DNA from: Cupriavidus necator
GTDB taxonomy: Bacteria; Pseudomonadota; Gammaproteobacteria; Burkholderiales; Burkholderiaceae
Direction: 5' to 3'
NCBI RefSeq assembly: GCF_013141915.1
Contig: NZ_SROX01000015.1
Span: 62,001-126,000, forward strand
Length of the DNA: 64,000 nt
How positions within the stretch are numbered: the stretch's first letter is position 1; every line of letters begins with the position of its first letter. Both the position numbers and the translations under genes were made by a program. Under the pieces are notes generated by a model that was not told the origin of the DNA, made no database searches, and saw only the letters and a program-made list of their open reading frames with translations. Positions 17,178-25,530 of the stretch are shown here, piece by piece.

Positions 17178-18068
17178 ATGACATCGCCAGCTACCGAAGC
17201 CATCGGCCTCGGGCCCAATGCCGAAGTGCTCTACCAGGTCGCCGACGGCATTGCCACCGTGACCATGAACCGGCCGCAGTTCCATAACGCGCAGAACTCG
17301 AAGATGACGTATGCGCTGGACGAGGCCTACCGGCGCGCCGCCGCGGACGACGCGGTCAAGGTGATCGTGCTGCGCGGCGCCGGCAAGCATTTCTCGGCGG
17401 GGCACGATATCGGCACGCCGGGGCGCGACATCAACGAGTCGTTCGAGCGCGCCTCGCTCTGGTATGACCACGTCAACAAGCCCGGTGGCGAATTCCTGTA
17501 TGCGCGCGAGCAGGAGGTTTACCTGGGCATGTGCCGGCGCTGGCGCGAGCTGCCCAAGCCGACCATCGCCATGGTGCACGGCGCCTGCATTGCGGGCGGG
17601 CTGATGCTGGCCTGGGTGTGCGACCTGATCGTGGCCTCGGACGATGCGTTCTTTGCCGATCCGGTGGTGCGCATGGGGATTCCCGGCGTGGAGTATTTCG
17701 CGCATGCGTATGAACTGCACCCGCGTATCGCCAAGGAATTCCTGTTCCTGGGCGAACGCATGAGCGCCGAACGCGCCGAGCGCATGGGCATGGTCAACCG
17801 CGTGGTGCCGCGCGATGCGCTCGAGGATGCTACCTACGGCATGGCCGCCAAGGTGGCGCAGATGCCGCGCCTGGGCCTGACGCTGACCAAGCAGGCGGTC
17901 AACCACGTGGAAGACTTGCAGGGCAAGCGCACCGCGATGGATGCGGTCTTTGCCTGGCACCACTTTGCCCATGCGCACAATGAACTGGTCAGCGGCGACA
18001 AGCTGGGCGGCTATGACGCGCGCGCCATGGCCGCTTCGCAACGCACCGGCGACAAGGACAAGGCATGA
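17178..18068 (+). CDS. Enoyl-CoA hydratase/isomerase family protein
   Basis: A 296-residue crotonase-fold protein with the oxyanion-hole segments 'GKHFSAGHDIG' and 'HGACIAGGLMLAW'. It is longer than the usual 260 residues because of an insert after AGHDIG rich in charged and aromatic residues. It sits between ipdB and ipdC and overlaps ipdC by 4 bases, so it is part of the ring C/D pathway. It is not the EchA20 equivalent, which is at 19274. Hydration of an unsaturated CoA-thioester in this pathway is the likely role. Confidence 0.72.
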   Translation: MTSPATEAIGLGPNAEVLYQVADGIATVTMNRPQFHNAQNSKMTYALDEAYRRAAADDAVKVIVLRGAGKHFSAGHDIGTPGRDINESFERASLWYDHVNKPGGEFLYAREQEVYLGMCRRWRELPKPTIAMVHGACIAGGLMLAWVCDLIVASDDAFFADPVVRMGIPGVEYFAHAYELHPRIAKEFLFLGERMSAERAERMGMVNRVVPRDALEDATYGMAAKVAQMPRLGLTLTKQAVNHVEDLQGKRTAMDAVFAWHHFAHAHNELVSGDKLGGYDARAMAASQRTGDKDKA

Positions 18069-19144
18069 GCACCGCGAGCCTGCACACCGTGCTGTGCGAC
18101 CTGCTCGGCTGTCGCTACCCCATCGTGCAGACGGCGATGGGCTGGGTGGCGGATGCGAAGCTGGTGGCGGCCAGCGGCAATGCCGGGGCCTTTGGCTTCC
18201 TGGCCGGCGCCACGATTGCGCCGGGCGAGGTCGAGCGCGAGATCCTGCGCGTCAAGGCGCTCAGCGACCGGCCTTTCGGCATCAACTTCCATATGTTCCA
18301 GACCAACGCGGACGAGGTCATCGAGATGGCAATCCGCCACCGGCTGCGCGCGGTCAGCTACGGGCGCGGCCCGGACACGAAGATGGTTGGCCGGCTCAAG
18401 GCGGCCGGCGTGGTCTGCATGCCAACGGTGGGCGCCGCCAAGCACGCGGCCAAGGCCGTCGAAATGGGCGCGGACGTGGTCACCGTGCAGGGCGGCGAGG
18501 GCGGCGGCCATACCGGCGGCACGCCGACGACCTTGCTGTTGCCGCAGGTGCTGGACAGCGTCAGCGTACCGGTGGTGGCCGCCGGCGGCTTCTTCGATGG
18601 TCGCGGCCTGGCCGCGGCACTGGCCTACGGCGCGGCCGGCGTCGCCATGGGCACGCGCTTCCTGATGTCGGCCGAGTCGCCGGTGCCGGCGCGGACGCTG
18701 GAGCGCTACGTCAAGGTGCGCGATGCGGGCCAGATCCGCGTGTCGCTGGCGATCGACGGGCTGCCGCAGCGGATGATCGACAACGACCTGCTGGTCGGGC
18801 TGGAACAGGCCGGCCCGCTACGGCGCACGTGGCTGGCGCTGGCGGCGGCGCGCAAATGGCAGGCGCGCACCGGCATGCGCGGCTCGCAACTGCTGGCGAC
18901 GGCGTGGCGCGCCATGCGCGAGCAGGACTACAGCGCCGCCCAGACCCTGATGGCTGCCAACGCGCCGGTGCTGATCCAGCGCGCGATGGTGGAGGGGTGC
19001 CCGGATGAAGGGGTGCTGCCCAGCGGGCAGGCGGCGGCGGCGATTGGTGCCATCGAGTCGTGCGAGCAGATCGTAACGGGGATGGTCAACCAGGCGCTAG
19101 CGCGGATGGAGGCGGTGGCAACGCGGCAGGCTGTGGTTCGTTGA
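18065..19144 (+). CDS. ipdC: IpdC-type flavoprotein reductase (nitronate monooxygenase fold)
   Basis: A 359-residue FMN protein of the 2-nitropropane dioxygenase/nitronate monooxygenase fold. It resembles mycobacterial IpdC (Rv3553) closely: 'VQTAMGWVADAKLVAASGNA', 'VQGGEGGGHTGG', and 'AAGGFFDGRGLAAALAYGAA'. IpdC is a reductase needed to remove the C-ring hydroxyl after IpdF oxidation in HIP degradation, not a nitronate oxidase. Gene order with ipdA and ipdB supports this. The start overlaps the hydratase stop. The annotation 'nitronate monooxygenase' would be misleading. Confidence 0.83.
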   Translation: MSTASLHTVLCDLLGCRYPIVQTAMGWVADAKLVAASGNAGAFGFLAGATIAPGEVEREILRVKALSDRPFGINFHMFQTNADEVIEMAIRHRLRAVSYGRGPDTKMVGRLKAAGVVCMPTVGAAKHAAKAVEMGADVVTVQGGEGGGHTGGTPTTLLLPQVLDSVSVPVVAAGGFFDGRGLAAALAYGAAGVAMGTRFLMSAESPVPARTLERYVKVRDAGQIRVSLAIDGLPQRMIDNDLLVGLEQAGPLRRTWLALAAARKWQARTGMRGSQLLATAWRAMREQDYSAAQTLMAANAPVLIQRAMVEGCPDEGVLPSGQAAAAIGAIESCEQIVTGMVNQALARMEAVATRQAVVR

Positions 19145-19151
19145 TGCGCCT

Positions 19152-19203
19152 GCCCTCTCCCCCAACCCCTCTCCCGCAAGCGGGAGAGGGCCGGGGAGAG
19201 GGC
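19152..19203. repeat. Nested intergenic palindrome (REP-like)
   Basis: An inner CCCTCTCCCG/CGGGAGAGGG stem around CAAG (19167-19190) inside outer GCCCTCTCC/GGAGAGGGC arms. It sits in the 129-base gap between ipdC and echA20, where it could attenuate or process the operon transcript. Confidence 0.7.
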
Positions 19204-19273
19204 CGGCGCTTCCATCGCAGCGAGCCATCAAAGCCACACCAACGCACGAAAAGACAGGAAAAGCCAACCAACC

Positions 19274-20068
19274 ATGAAACCGACGCACCAACCCTTCCGC
19301 ATCGACACCGCCCACGGCATCGCCGAACTGGTGGTCGACCATCCGCCCGTCAATGCGCTCGACAGCGCCGGCTGGCATGCGCTGGCCGCCGCGATCGACC
19401 AACTGGGCACCGACCCCGCCGTGCGCGTGATCGTGCTGCGCGGCGAAGGCCGCGGCTTCTGCGCGGGCGTGGACATCAAGGAGCTGTCGGCGCACCCGGA
19501 GCGCATCGTCGGCGTCAATGCCGGCAACTACGCCACCTTCCGCGCCGTGCATCGCAATCCCAAGCCGGTCATTGTCGCCGTGCACGGCTTCGTGCTGGGC
19601 GGCGGTATCGGCATCTGCGGCGCGGCCGACATCATCGTCGCATCGGACTGCGCGCGCTTTGGCGTGCCCGAGATCGACCGCGGCGCGATGGGCGGCGGCG
19701 CGCACCTGCAGCGCATGTTCGGCGTGCAGAAGGTGCGGGCGATGTACTTCACCGGCGAGATGATCGATGCCGCCGAGGCCTACCGGCTCGGCGCGGTCGA
19801 GCGCGTCGTGCCGCGCAGCGAACTGCGCGACGCCGCCATGGCGCTGGCGCGCCAGATCGCGGCCAAGAGCCCGGCCATGCTGCAGCTGGCCAAGGAAGCG
19901 CTCAACGGCGTGGAAGACGGCAACCTTGAGGACAAATACCGCTGGGAGCAGGGCTTCACGCTGCAGGCGTACATGAGCGCGGATTCCGGCGAGGCGCGCG
20001 CCGCGTTCGTCGAGGGCCGCGAGGCCAGCTTCGCCGGTTCCGCGCGGGGAGCACGCGATGCAGCTTGA
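19274..20068 (+). CDS. echA20: EchA20-type enoyl-CoA hydratase/hydrolase
   Basis: A 264-residue crotonase family protein matching mycobacterial EchA20 (Rv3550): 'DHPPVNALDSAGWHALA', 'EGRGFCAGVDIKEL', 'GFVLGGGIGICG' and 'VPEIDRGAMGGGAHL'. EchA20 catalyses ring D opening of HIEC-CoA before IpdAB acts. In Mycobacterium the gene lies next to ipdA; here it follows ipdC after a palindrome. It overlaps the next acyl-CoA dehydrogenase by 11 bases, a sign of coupled translation. The family match is strong; the activity is inferred from homology. Confidence 0.82.
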   Translation: MKPTHQPFRIDTAHGIAELVVDHPPVNALDSAGWHALAAAIDQLGTDPAVRVIVLRGEGRGFCAGVDIKELSAHPERIVGVNAGNYATFRAVHRNPKPVIVAVHGFVLGGGIGICGAADIIVASDCARFGVPEIDRGAMGGGAHLQRMFGVQKVRAMYFTGEMIDAAEAYRLGAVERVVPRSELRDAAMALARQIAAKSPAMLQLAKEALNGVEDGNLEDKYRWEQGFTLQAYMSADSGEARAAFVEGREASFAGSARGARDAA

Positions 20069-21224
20069 GTACACCGACGCCCAGCGCGCGTTCCGCGCCG
20101 AGGTGCGCGACTGGATGGCCGCGCACGTGCCGCGCACCCCGCTGGAAAGCTTTGACACCGAGGCAGGCTTTGCCCAGCACCGCGCCTGGGAAGCCACGCT
20201 CAACCAGGGCCGCTGGAGCATGGTCACGTGGCCGGCTGAGCTGGGCGGGCGCGGCTGCGACCTGATCGAGTGGCTGATCTTCGAGGAAGAGTACTGGCGT
20301 GCCGGCGCGCCGATGCGCGTCAACCAGAACGGCATCTTCCTGCTCGGGCCCACGCTGATGGAGTTTGGCACGCCGGCGCAGAAGACGCGCTTCCTGCCGC
20401 GCATGGCCGCCGGCGAGCATATCTGGGCGCAGGGCTGGTCCGAGCCCAATGCCGGCTCCGACATGGCTGCGATCCGCTGCAGCGCGATCCGCGATGGCGA
20501 CGACTACGTGATCAACGGCCAGAAGATCTGGTCGACGCGCGCGGTCTGGGCGGACTGGCTGTTCGGCCTGTTCCGCACCGACCCGGCCTCGACGCGCCAC
20601 CATGGGCTGACCTTCGTGCTGGTGCCGCTGAATGCGCCGGGCATCACCGTGCGCCCGATCCGCCAGCTCAACGGCCAGACCGGCTTTGCCGAGATCTTCT
20701 TCGACGACGTGCGCGTGCCGGTGGAGAACCGGCTGGCAGCCGAGGGCGCCGGCTGGCAGGTGGCGATGGCCACCGCCGGCTTCGAGCGCGGCCTGATGTT
20801 GCGCTCGCCGGCCCGCTTCCAGGAAACCGCGCGCGCGCTGGTCCGGCTGTACCAGGCCAACCGCGAGGCGGCGGACCGCGATCCGTCGCTGCGCGAAGCG
20901 GTGCTGCGCGCATGGATGGATGCCGAGGCCTACACGCTGTCGACCTACGCCACCGCCAGCCGGCTGGTGCGCGGTGGCCACATCGGGGCCGAGTCCAGCA
21001 CCAACAAGGTGTTCTGGTCGGAGCTGGACCTCCATATGCACGACACCGCGCTGGCCATCCTGGGGCAGGCGGCGGAGGTGGCACCGGCGGAACAGCCGCC
21101 GGGCTCGCTGGGCCACTGGCTGGACGGCTTCCTGTTCGCGCAGGCCGGGCCGATCTACGCCGGCACCAACGAGATCCAGCGCAACATCGTCGCCGAGCGC
21201 CTGCTCGGCATGCCGCGCGCATGA
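20058..21224 (+). CDS. Acyl-CoA dehydrogenase, large-type subunit (steroid FadE)
   Basis: A 388-residue acyl-CoA dehydrogenase with 'GWSEPNAGSDMAAI' and 'VINGQKIWSTRA' at the flavin site and a C-terminal 'IYAGTNEIQRNIVAERLLG'. Alanine replaces the catalytic Glu of MCAD-type enzymes at the YxGT position, as in steroid FadE proteins that act as heteromers. The next gene encodes a shorter acyl-CoA dehydrogenase, so I expect an alpha2-beta2 enzyme. It lies between echA20 and fadA6, so it should act on a ring C/D CoA-ester, like the FadE31/32/33 group. The precise substrate is not determined. Confidence 0.75.
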   Translation: MQLEYTDAQRAFRAEVRDWMAAHVPRTPLESFDTEAGFAQHRAWEATLNQGRWSMVTWPAELGGRGCDLIEWLIFEEEYWRAGAPMRVNQNGIFLLGPTLMEFGTPAQKTRFLPRMAAGEHIWAQGWSEPNAGSDMAAIRCSAIRDGDDYVINGQKIWSTRAVWADWLFGLFRTDPASTRHHGLTFVLVPLNAPGITVRPIRQLNGQTGFAEIFFDDVRVPVENRLAAEGAGWQVAMATAGFERGLMLRSPARFQETARALVRLYQANREAADRDPSLREAVLRAWMDAEAYTLSTYATASRLVRGGHIGAESSTNKVFWSELDLHMHDTALAILGQAAEVAPAEQPPGSLGHWLDGFLFAQAGPIYAGTNEIQRNIVAERLLGMPRA

Positions 21225-21244
21225 CGGCACCCGGGGAAAACACC

Positions 21245-22312
21245 ATGGATTTCGCATTGACCGAAGAGCAGGAGCAGTTTGCCGAGGCGATCCGGCGCTT
21301 CCTGATGACCGAGATGACGCCGGAGCTGACGCGCGAGCTGTGGAGCACCGGCACCGGGCGCTCCGACACGTTGTGGCGCCAGCTGGCGGAGCAGGGACTG
21401 ACCGCGCTGATGGTGCCGCACGAGCAGGGCGGGATGGGACTGGGCGAGGTGGAATGGGCGCCGTTGGCGCAGGCCTGCGGCTACTTTGCGCTGCCTGAGC
21501 CGCTGCTCGATACCGCGCTGGTAGCCACCGGCCTGCTGCGCGATGCACTGGACGCTGCGCCGCATGGGTCGGCGCGCGCGCGCTGCGCCGCGCTGCTGGA
21601 GCGCGTTGCATCCGGCGACGCCCGCATCGCGGTGGCCCATCCGCACGAGCGGCTGGTGGCCGACGCGCATGTGGCCGATGCCATCCTGTGCGCGCACGCC
21701 GGCGCCGTGCACCTGCTGCGGCCGGACCAGGCCACGCTGACGCCCCGCACCGGCCTCGATCCTTCGCGCCGGCTGTTCGAGCTGGCCTGGACCCCGGCGG
21801 CCGACACCGAGCTGGTCGCCGCCGGCACCGTCCTGTGGGAGGCGGCGTTGAACCGCGGCGCGCTTGGCGTGGCCGCGCAGCAACTGGGCCTGACGCAGCG
21901 CATGCTCGACCTGGCGATCGACTACAGCGCGCAGCGCAAGCAGTTCGGCAAGCCTATCGGCGCCTACCAGGCGGTCAAGCATTTGCTGGCCGACGTGGCG
22001 ATCCAGCTGGAGTTCGCCAAGCCGGTGCTGCTGCGCGCCGCGGCGGCGCTGGCGCATGGCTTGCCGCACGCCGGGCTGCATGTCTCGCACGCCCGCGTCG
22101 CCGCCGCACGCTGCGCGTGGAGCGCGGCGCGACAGGCGATCCAGGTGCATGGCGCAATGGGCTACACCTGGGAGCTGGACCTGCAGATCTTCACCAAGCG
22201 GGCCTGGGCCCTGGCGGGAAGCTGGGGCGACCGTGCCTTCCACAAGGCGCGCATGGGCGCGCACATCCTTGACGGCGCGCATGACATCGGCGCCGGCGCC
22301 ACCTTCGCCTGA
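21245..22312 (+). CDS. Acyl-CoA dehydrogenase, small-type subunit (partner of 20058)
   Basis: A 355-residue acyl-CoA dehydrogenase-like protein. The N-terminal 'MDFALTEEQEQFAEAIRRFL' and the C-terminal 'SAQRKQFGKPIGAYQAVKHL' with 'IQVHGAMGYTWELDLQIF' are clear, while the middle flavin-binding part is degenerate, as in the non-identical subunit of steroid FadE pairs. ATG 21245 is 20 bases after the larger partner; the same frame stays open far upstream only as a shadow of that gene. It is probably inactive alone and completes the FAD site of the partner. Confidence 0.72.
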   Translation: MDFALTEEQEQFAEAIRRFLMTEMTPELTRELWSTGTGRSDTLWRQLAEQGLTALMVPHEQGGMGLGEVEWAPLAQACGYFALPEPLLDTALVATGLLRDALDAAPHGSARARCAALLERVASGDARIAVAHPHERLVADAHVADAILCAHAGAVHLLRPDQATLTPRTGLDPSRRLFELAWTPAADTELVAAGTVLWEAALNRGALGVAAQQLGLTQRMLDLAIDYSAQRKQFGKPIGAYQAVKHLLADVAIQLEFAKPVLLRAAAALAHGLPHAGLHVSHARVAAARCAWSAARQAIQVHGAMGYTWELDLQIFTKRAWALAGSWGDRAFHKARMGAHILDGAHDIGAGATFA

Positions 22313-22326
22313 ATCCAAAGAGACCA

Positions 22327-23484
22327 ATGACCATGAAAGACGCCTATATCGTTGATGCCCTGCGCACGCCCACCGGGCGCCGCAAGGGCGGACTGTCGCA
22401 CCTGCATGGCGCCGACCTGGGCGGCTTCGTGCTGGCCGAACTGGTGCGCCGCAACGGCATTCCTGCCGAAGACTATGACGACGTGGTGTTCGGCTGCGTC
22501 GACACCATCGGCCCGCTGGCCGGCAATATCGCGCGCAGCGCATGGCTGGCCGCCGGCCTGCCGCTGGCGGTGCCGGGCGTGACCGTGGACCGCCAGTGCG
22601 GCTCGTCGCAGCAGGCGGTGCACTTCGCCGCGCAGGCGGTCATGAGCGGCACGCAGGACGTGGTGATTGCCGGCGGCGTGCAGACCATGACGCAGATCCC
22701 GATCTCGTCGGCGATGCTGGCCGGGCAGGCGCTGGGCTTTGCCGACCCGTTCTCGGGCAGCAAGGGCTGGCAGGCGCGCTTTGGCGATGCGCCGGTGTCG
22801 CAGTTCCACGCCGCGCAGCGCATTGCCGATCACTGGAAGTTGTCGCGCGAGGCCATGGAAGCCTATGCGCTGCAAAGCCACCAGCGTGCCGCTGCGGCGA
22901 TAGAGGGCGGCCGCTTTACGCGCGAGATCGTGCCGTGCGAGGGCGTGAAACATGACGAAACCCCGCGCCCCGATACCACACTGGCCAAGATGGCGGCGCT
23001 GGAGCCGCTGATGCCCGGCAGCGCGCTGACCGCGGCGGTGTCCAGCCAGACCGCCGATGCCGCCGCCGCGCTGCTGATCGTTTCCGAGGACGCGCTCAAG
23101 CGCTACGGCCTCACGCCGCGCGCGCGCATCGCGCATATGAGCGTGCTGGGCGACGACCCGCTGTGGATGCTGACCGCGCCGATTCCCGCCACCAGGCGCG
23201 CGCTCGAGCGCAGCGGCCTGCGCCTGGCCGACATCGACGTGGTCGAGATCAATGAAGCGTTCGCCTCGGTGGCAATGGCCTGGCTGGCCGAGACCGGCTA
23301 TGCGCCCGAGCGCACCAATCCCAATGGCGGCGCGATCGCGCTGGGCCACCCGCTCGGCGCCACCGGCGCGCGCCTGATGACCACGCTGCTGCACGAACTG
23401 GAACGCACCGGCGGCCGCTACGGCTTGCAGACCATGTGCGAGGGCGGCGGCCTGGCCAACGTCACCATCATCGAACGGCTGTAA
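22327..23484 (+). CDS. fadA6: Thiolase FadA6 (ring C/D degradation)
   Basis: A 385-residue thiolase very similar in recall to mycobacterial FadA6 (Rv3556c). The shared segments are 'VTVDRQCGSSQQAV' with nucleophile Cys91, 'ISSAMLAGQ', 'NPNGGAIALGHPLGATGA' with His341, and 'MCEGGGLANVTIIERL' with Cys371. It cleaves 3-oxoacyl-CoA intermediates released from rings C and D. It lies 14 bases after the acyl-CoA dehydrogenase pair and 10 before an SDR. Two ATGs (22327 and 22333) are possible starts; neither has a strong Shine-Dalgarno, only AAAGAG. Confidence 0.83.
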   Translation: MTMKDAYIVDALRTPTGRRKGGLSHLHGADLGGFVLAELVRRNGIPAEDYDDVVFGCVDTIGPLAGNIARSAWLAAGLPLAVPGVTVDRQCGSSQQAVHFAAQAVMSGTQDVVIAGGVQTMTQIPISSAMLAGQALGFADPFSGSKGWQARFGDAPVSQFHAAQRIADHWKLSREAMEAYALQSHQRAAAAIEGGRFTREIVPCEGVKHDETPRPDTTLAKMAALEPLMPGSALTAAVSSQTADAAAALLIVSEDALKRYGLTPRARIAHMSVLGDDPLWMLTAPIPATRRALERSGLRLADIDVVEINEAFASVAMAWLAETGYAPERTNPNGGAIALGHPLGATGARLMTTLLHELERTGGRYGLQTMCEGGGLANVTIIERL

Positions 23485-23494
23485 GGAGATCGTC

Positions 23495-24370
23495 ATGGGA
23501 ATCTGCGACGCACGCACCGTCATCATCACCGGCGCCGGCGGCGGGCTGGGCCGTGCCTATGCGCTGGCCTTCGCCGCCGAGGGCGCCAACGTGGTCGTCA
23601 ACGACATCCGGCGCGAGGCGGCCGAGGCCGTCTGCGTGGAGATCCGCGCGGCCGGAGGCAGCGCGCTGGCCAACGCTGACGACATCACGCAGCTGGCCAC
23701 CGCGCAGCGCATCGTCGATGCCGCAGTCGCGGCCTTCGGCGAGGTGCATGTGCTGGTCAACAACGCCGGCATTTGCCGCGACCGCATGTTTGTCAGCCTG
23801 ACCGAGGCCGACTGGGACGACGTCATGCGCGTGCACCTGCGCGGCCACTTCTGCCTGGCCAACCTGCTGGCGCGGCGCTGGCGCGACGCCGCCAAGGCGG
23901 GGCGCGCGGTCGACGCGCGCATCATCAACACCAGTTCCGGCGCGGGGCTGCAGGGCTCGGTCGGGCAGTCCAACTACGCCGCCGCCAAGGCCGGCATTGC
24001 CGCGCTGACGCTGGTGCAGGCCGCGGAACTGGGCCGCTACGGCATCACCGCCAACGCGCTGGCGCCGGCCGCGCGCACCGGCATGACCGAGGACGTGTTC
24101 GCAGAGATGATGAAGGCGCCGGCGGGCGGCTTCGACTACTACGATCCGGCCAATGTCGCGCCGCTGGTGGTATGGCTGGGCAGCGCGGATTCCGCCCGGG
24201 TCAACGGGCGCATGTTCGAGGCGGCCGGCGGCATGGTGTCGGTGGCCGACGGCTGGCGCACCGGCCCGAAGGCCGACAAGGGCGCGCGCTGGCAACCGGC
24301 GGAAATCGGCGCGGCGGTGACAGGGCTGCTCGCGCAGGCGCAGCCGCCCCAGCCGGTCTACGGCACCTGA
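23495..24370 (+). CDS. Short-chain dehydrogenase (hydroxyacyl-CoA dehydrogenase type)
   Basis: A 291-residue SDR with ITGAGGGLGRAYALAFA, NNAGICRDRM and YAAAKAG, plus 'NTSSGAGLQGSVGQSN', which resembles the dehydrogenase part of HSD17B4/MFE-2 and mycobacterial SDRs next to echA20. I infer that it oxidises a 3-hydroxyacyl-CoA to supply FadA6, encoded just upstream. TAAGGAG serves both as the fadA6 stop context and as the ribosome site. Its C-terminal tail after residue 250 is longer than in FabG. Confidence 0.72.
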   Translation: MGICDARTVIITGAGGGLGRAYALAFAAEGANVVVNDIRREAAEAVCVEIRAAGGSALANADDITQLATAQRIVDAAVAAFGEVHVLVNNAGICRDRMFVSLTEADWDDVMRVHLRGHFCLANLLARRWRDAAKAGRAVDARIINTSSGAGLQGSVGQSNYAAAKAGIAALTLVQAAELGRYGITANALAPAARTGMTEDVFAEMMKAPAGGFDYYDPANVAPLVVWLGSADSARVNGRMFEAAGGMVSVADGWRTGPKADKGARWQPAEIGAAVTGLLAQAQPPQPVYGT

Positions 24371-24381
24371 GCGAGACGGCC

Positions 24382-25530
24382 ATGGATTTCTCCCTGAGCG
24401 TCGAACAGCAGATGGTGCGCGACAGCGCGCGCGACTACCTTGCCGCGCACAGCGATTCGGCGGCAGTGCGGCGCGCGACCGAGGCCGGCCCGGCCCACGA
24501 TGACGCGCTGTGGCGCGCCATCGCGGGCGAGCTCGGCTGGTGCGGCGTCGCGCTGCCCGAAACCGTGGGCGGCGCCGGCCTGGGCGCCACGGGGCTGGTG
24601 CTGCTGCAGGAGCAACTGGGCCAGCGCCTGGCCTGCGTGCCGTTCTGGTCGACGGCCTGCGTGGCGGCGCCGTTGCTGCAGGGCAGCGTCGGCCACAGCG
24701 CGCCGTGGCTGGAGCGGCTGGCCGCGGGCGAGTGCCGCGCCGCGGCGGTGCTGCCGGATGACGGCGGCTGGCACTACGACGGTGTCCGGATCGCCGCGCG
24801 GGCCGACGCCGAAGGCTTCGTGCTGCGCGGTAGCGCTGCCCAGGTGGTCGACGCCGCCGGGGCCGACTGGCTGCTGGTGCCGGCGCGGCTTGAAGAGGAC
24901 GAGCCGGCGCTGTTCCTGCTGGAGCCTGCCGCGCGGGCGCAGGACGCGCGCTTCGCCATCGCGCCGCTGGACACGCTCGACCGCACGCGGCCGCTGGCGT
25001 CGCTGCGGCTCGACGGCCTGGCGGTTGCCGCCAGCGCCTGCCTGGCGCGCGGGGACGCCGCCGCGCAAGGCCTGGCCCGCGCGTGGTGGCACGGCAAGCT
25101 GATGCTGGCCGCGGAGCAGCTCGGCGCGGCCCAGCAGTGCCTGGACCTGAGCGTTGCCTATGCCTGCGAGCGGATCCAGTTCGGCCGCGCCATCGCTTCG
25201 TTCCAGGCGGTCAAGCATCGCTGCGCGCAGATGATGGTGCTGGTCGAGGCGGCGCGCTCGGCAGTGTATGGCGCGGCGCAGGCGTGGGAGGCGGCGGATA
25301 TCGCCGACGCCCGGCTCGAGGTCTGCGCCGCTGCCGTCGCCGCCGACGACGCGCTGCGCTTCTGCGCGCAGGAGGCCATCCAGCTGCATGGCGGGGTCGG
25401 CTTCACGTGGGAATACGACCCCCAGCTCTATTTCAAGCGCGCGCAGGCCGCCAGCCAGTGGCTGGGCGGTGCCGGGGCCGCGCTTGCCTACATCGCCGCC
25501 AACGGCCCGCAGGCATGGAGGACAGCATGA
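24382..25530 (+). CDS. Acyl-CoA dehydrogenase, small-type subunit (partner of FadE30)
   Basis: A 382-residue acyl-CoA dehydrogenase-like protein. It has 'MDFSLSVEQQMVRDSARDYL' at the N-terminus and 'QFGRAIASFQAVKHRCAQM' and 'IQLHGGVGFTWEYDPQLYFK' at the C-terminus; the central flavin-contact motif is poorly kept. It overlaps fadE30 by 4 bases (ATGA), so equal amounts of both subunits would be made. Heteromeric assembly with FadE30 is the likely state, as for the pair at 20058/21245. The upstream open frame from 23773 is only a shadow. Confidence 0.72.
   Translation: MDFSLSVEQQMVRDSARDYLAAHSDSAAVRRATEAGPAHDDALWRAIAGELGWCGVALPETVGGAGLGATGLVLLQEQLGQRLACVPFWSTACVAAPLLQGSVGHSAPWLERLAAGECRAAAVLPDDGGWHYDGVRIAARADAEGFVLRGSAAQVVDAAGADWLLVPARLEEDEPALFLLEPAARAQDARFAIAPLDTLDRTRPLASLRLDGLAVAASACLARGDAAAQGLARAWWHGKLMLAAEQLGAAQQCLDLSVAYACERIQFGRAIASFQAVKHRCAQMMVLVEAARSAVYGAAQAWEAADIADARLEVCAAAVAADDALRFCAQEAIQLHGGVGFTWEYDPQLYFKRAQAASQWLGGAGAALAYIAANGPQAWRTA

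Noticed and set aside
18065-19144. True nitronate monooxygenase
   Set aside because: Fold-level similarity only. The gene lies with ipdA/ipdB and keeps IpdC-specific stretches, so the steroid role is preferred.
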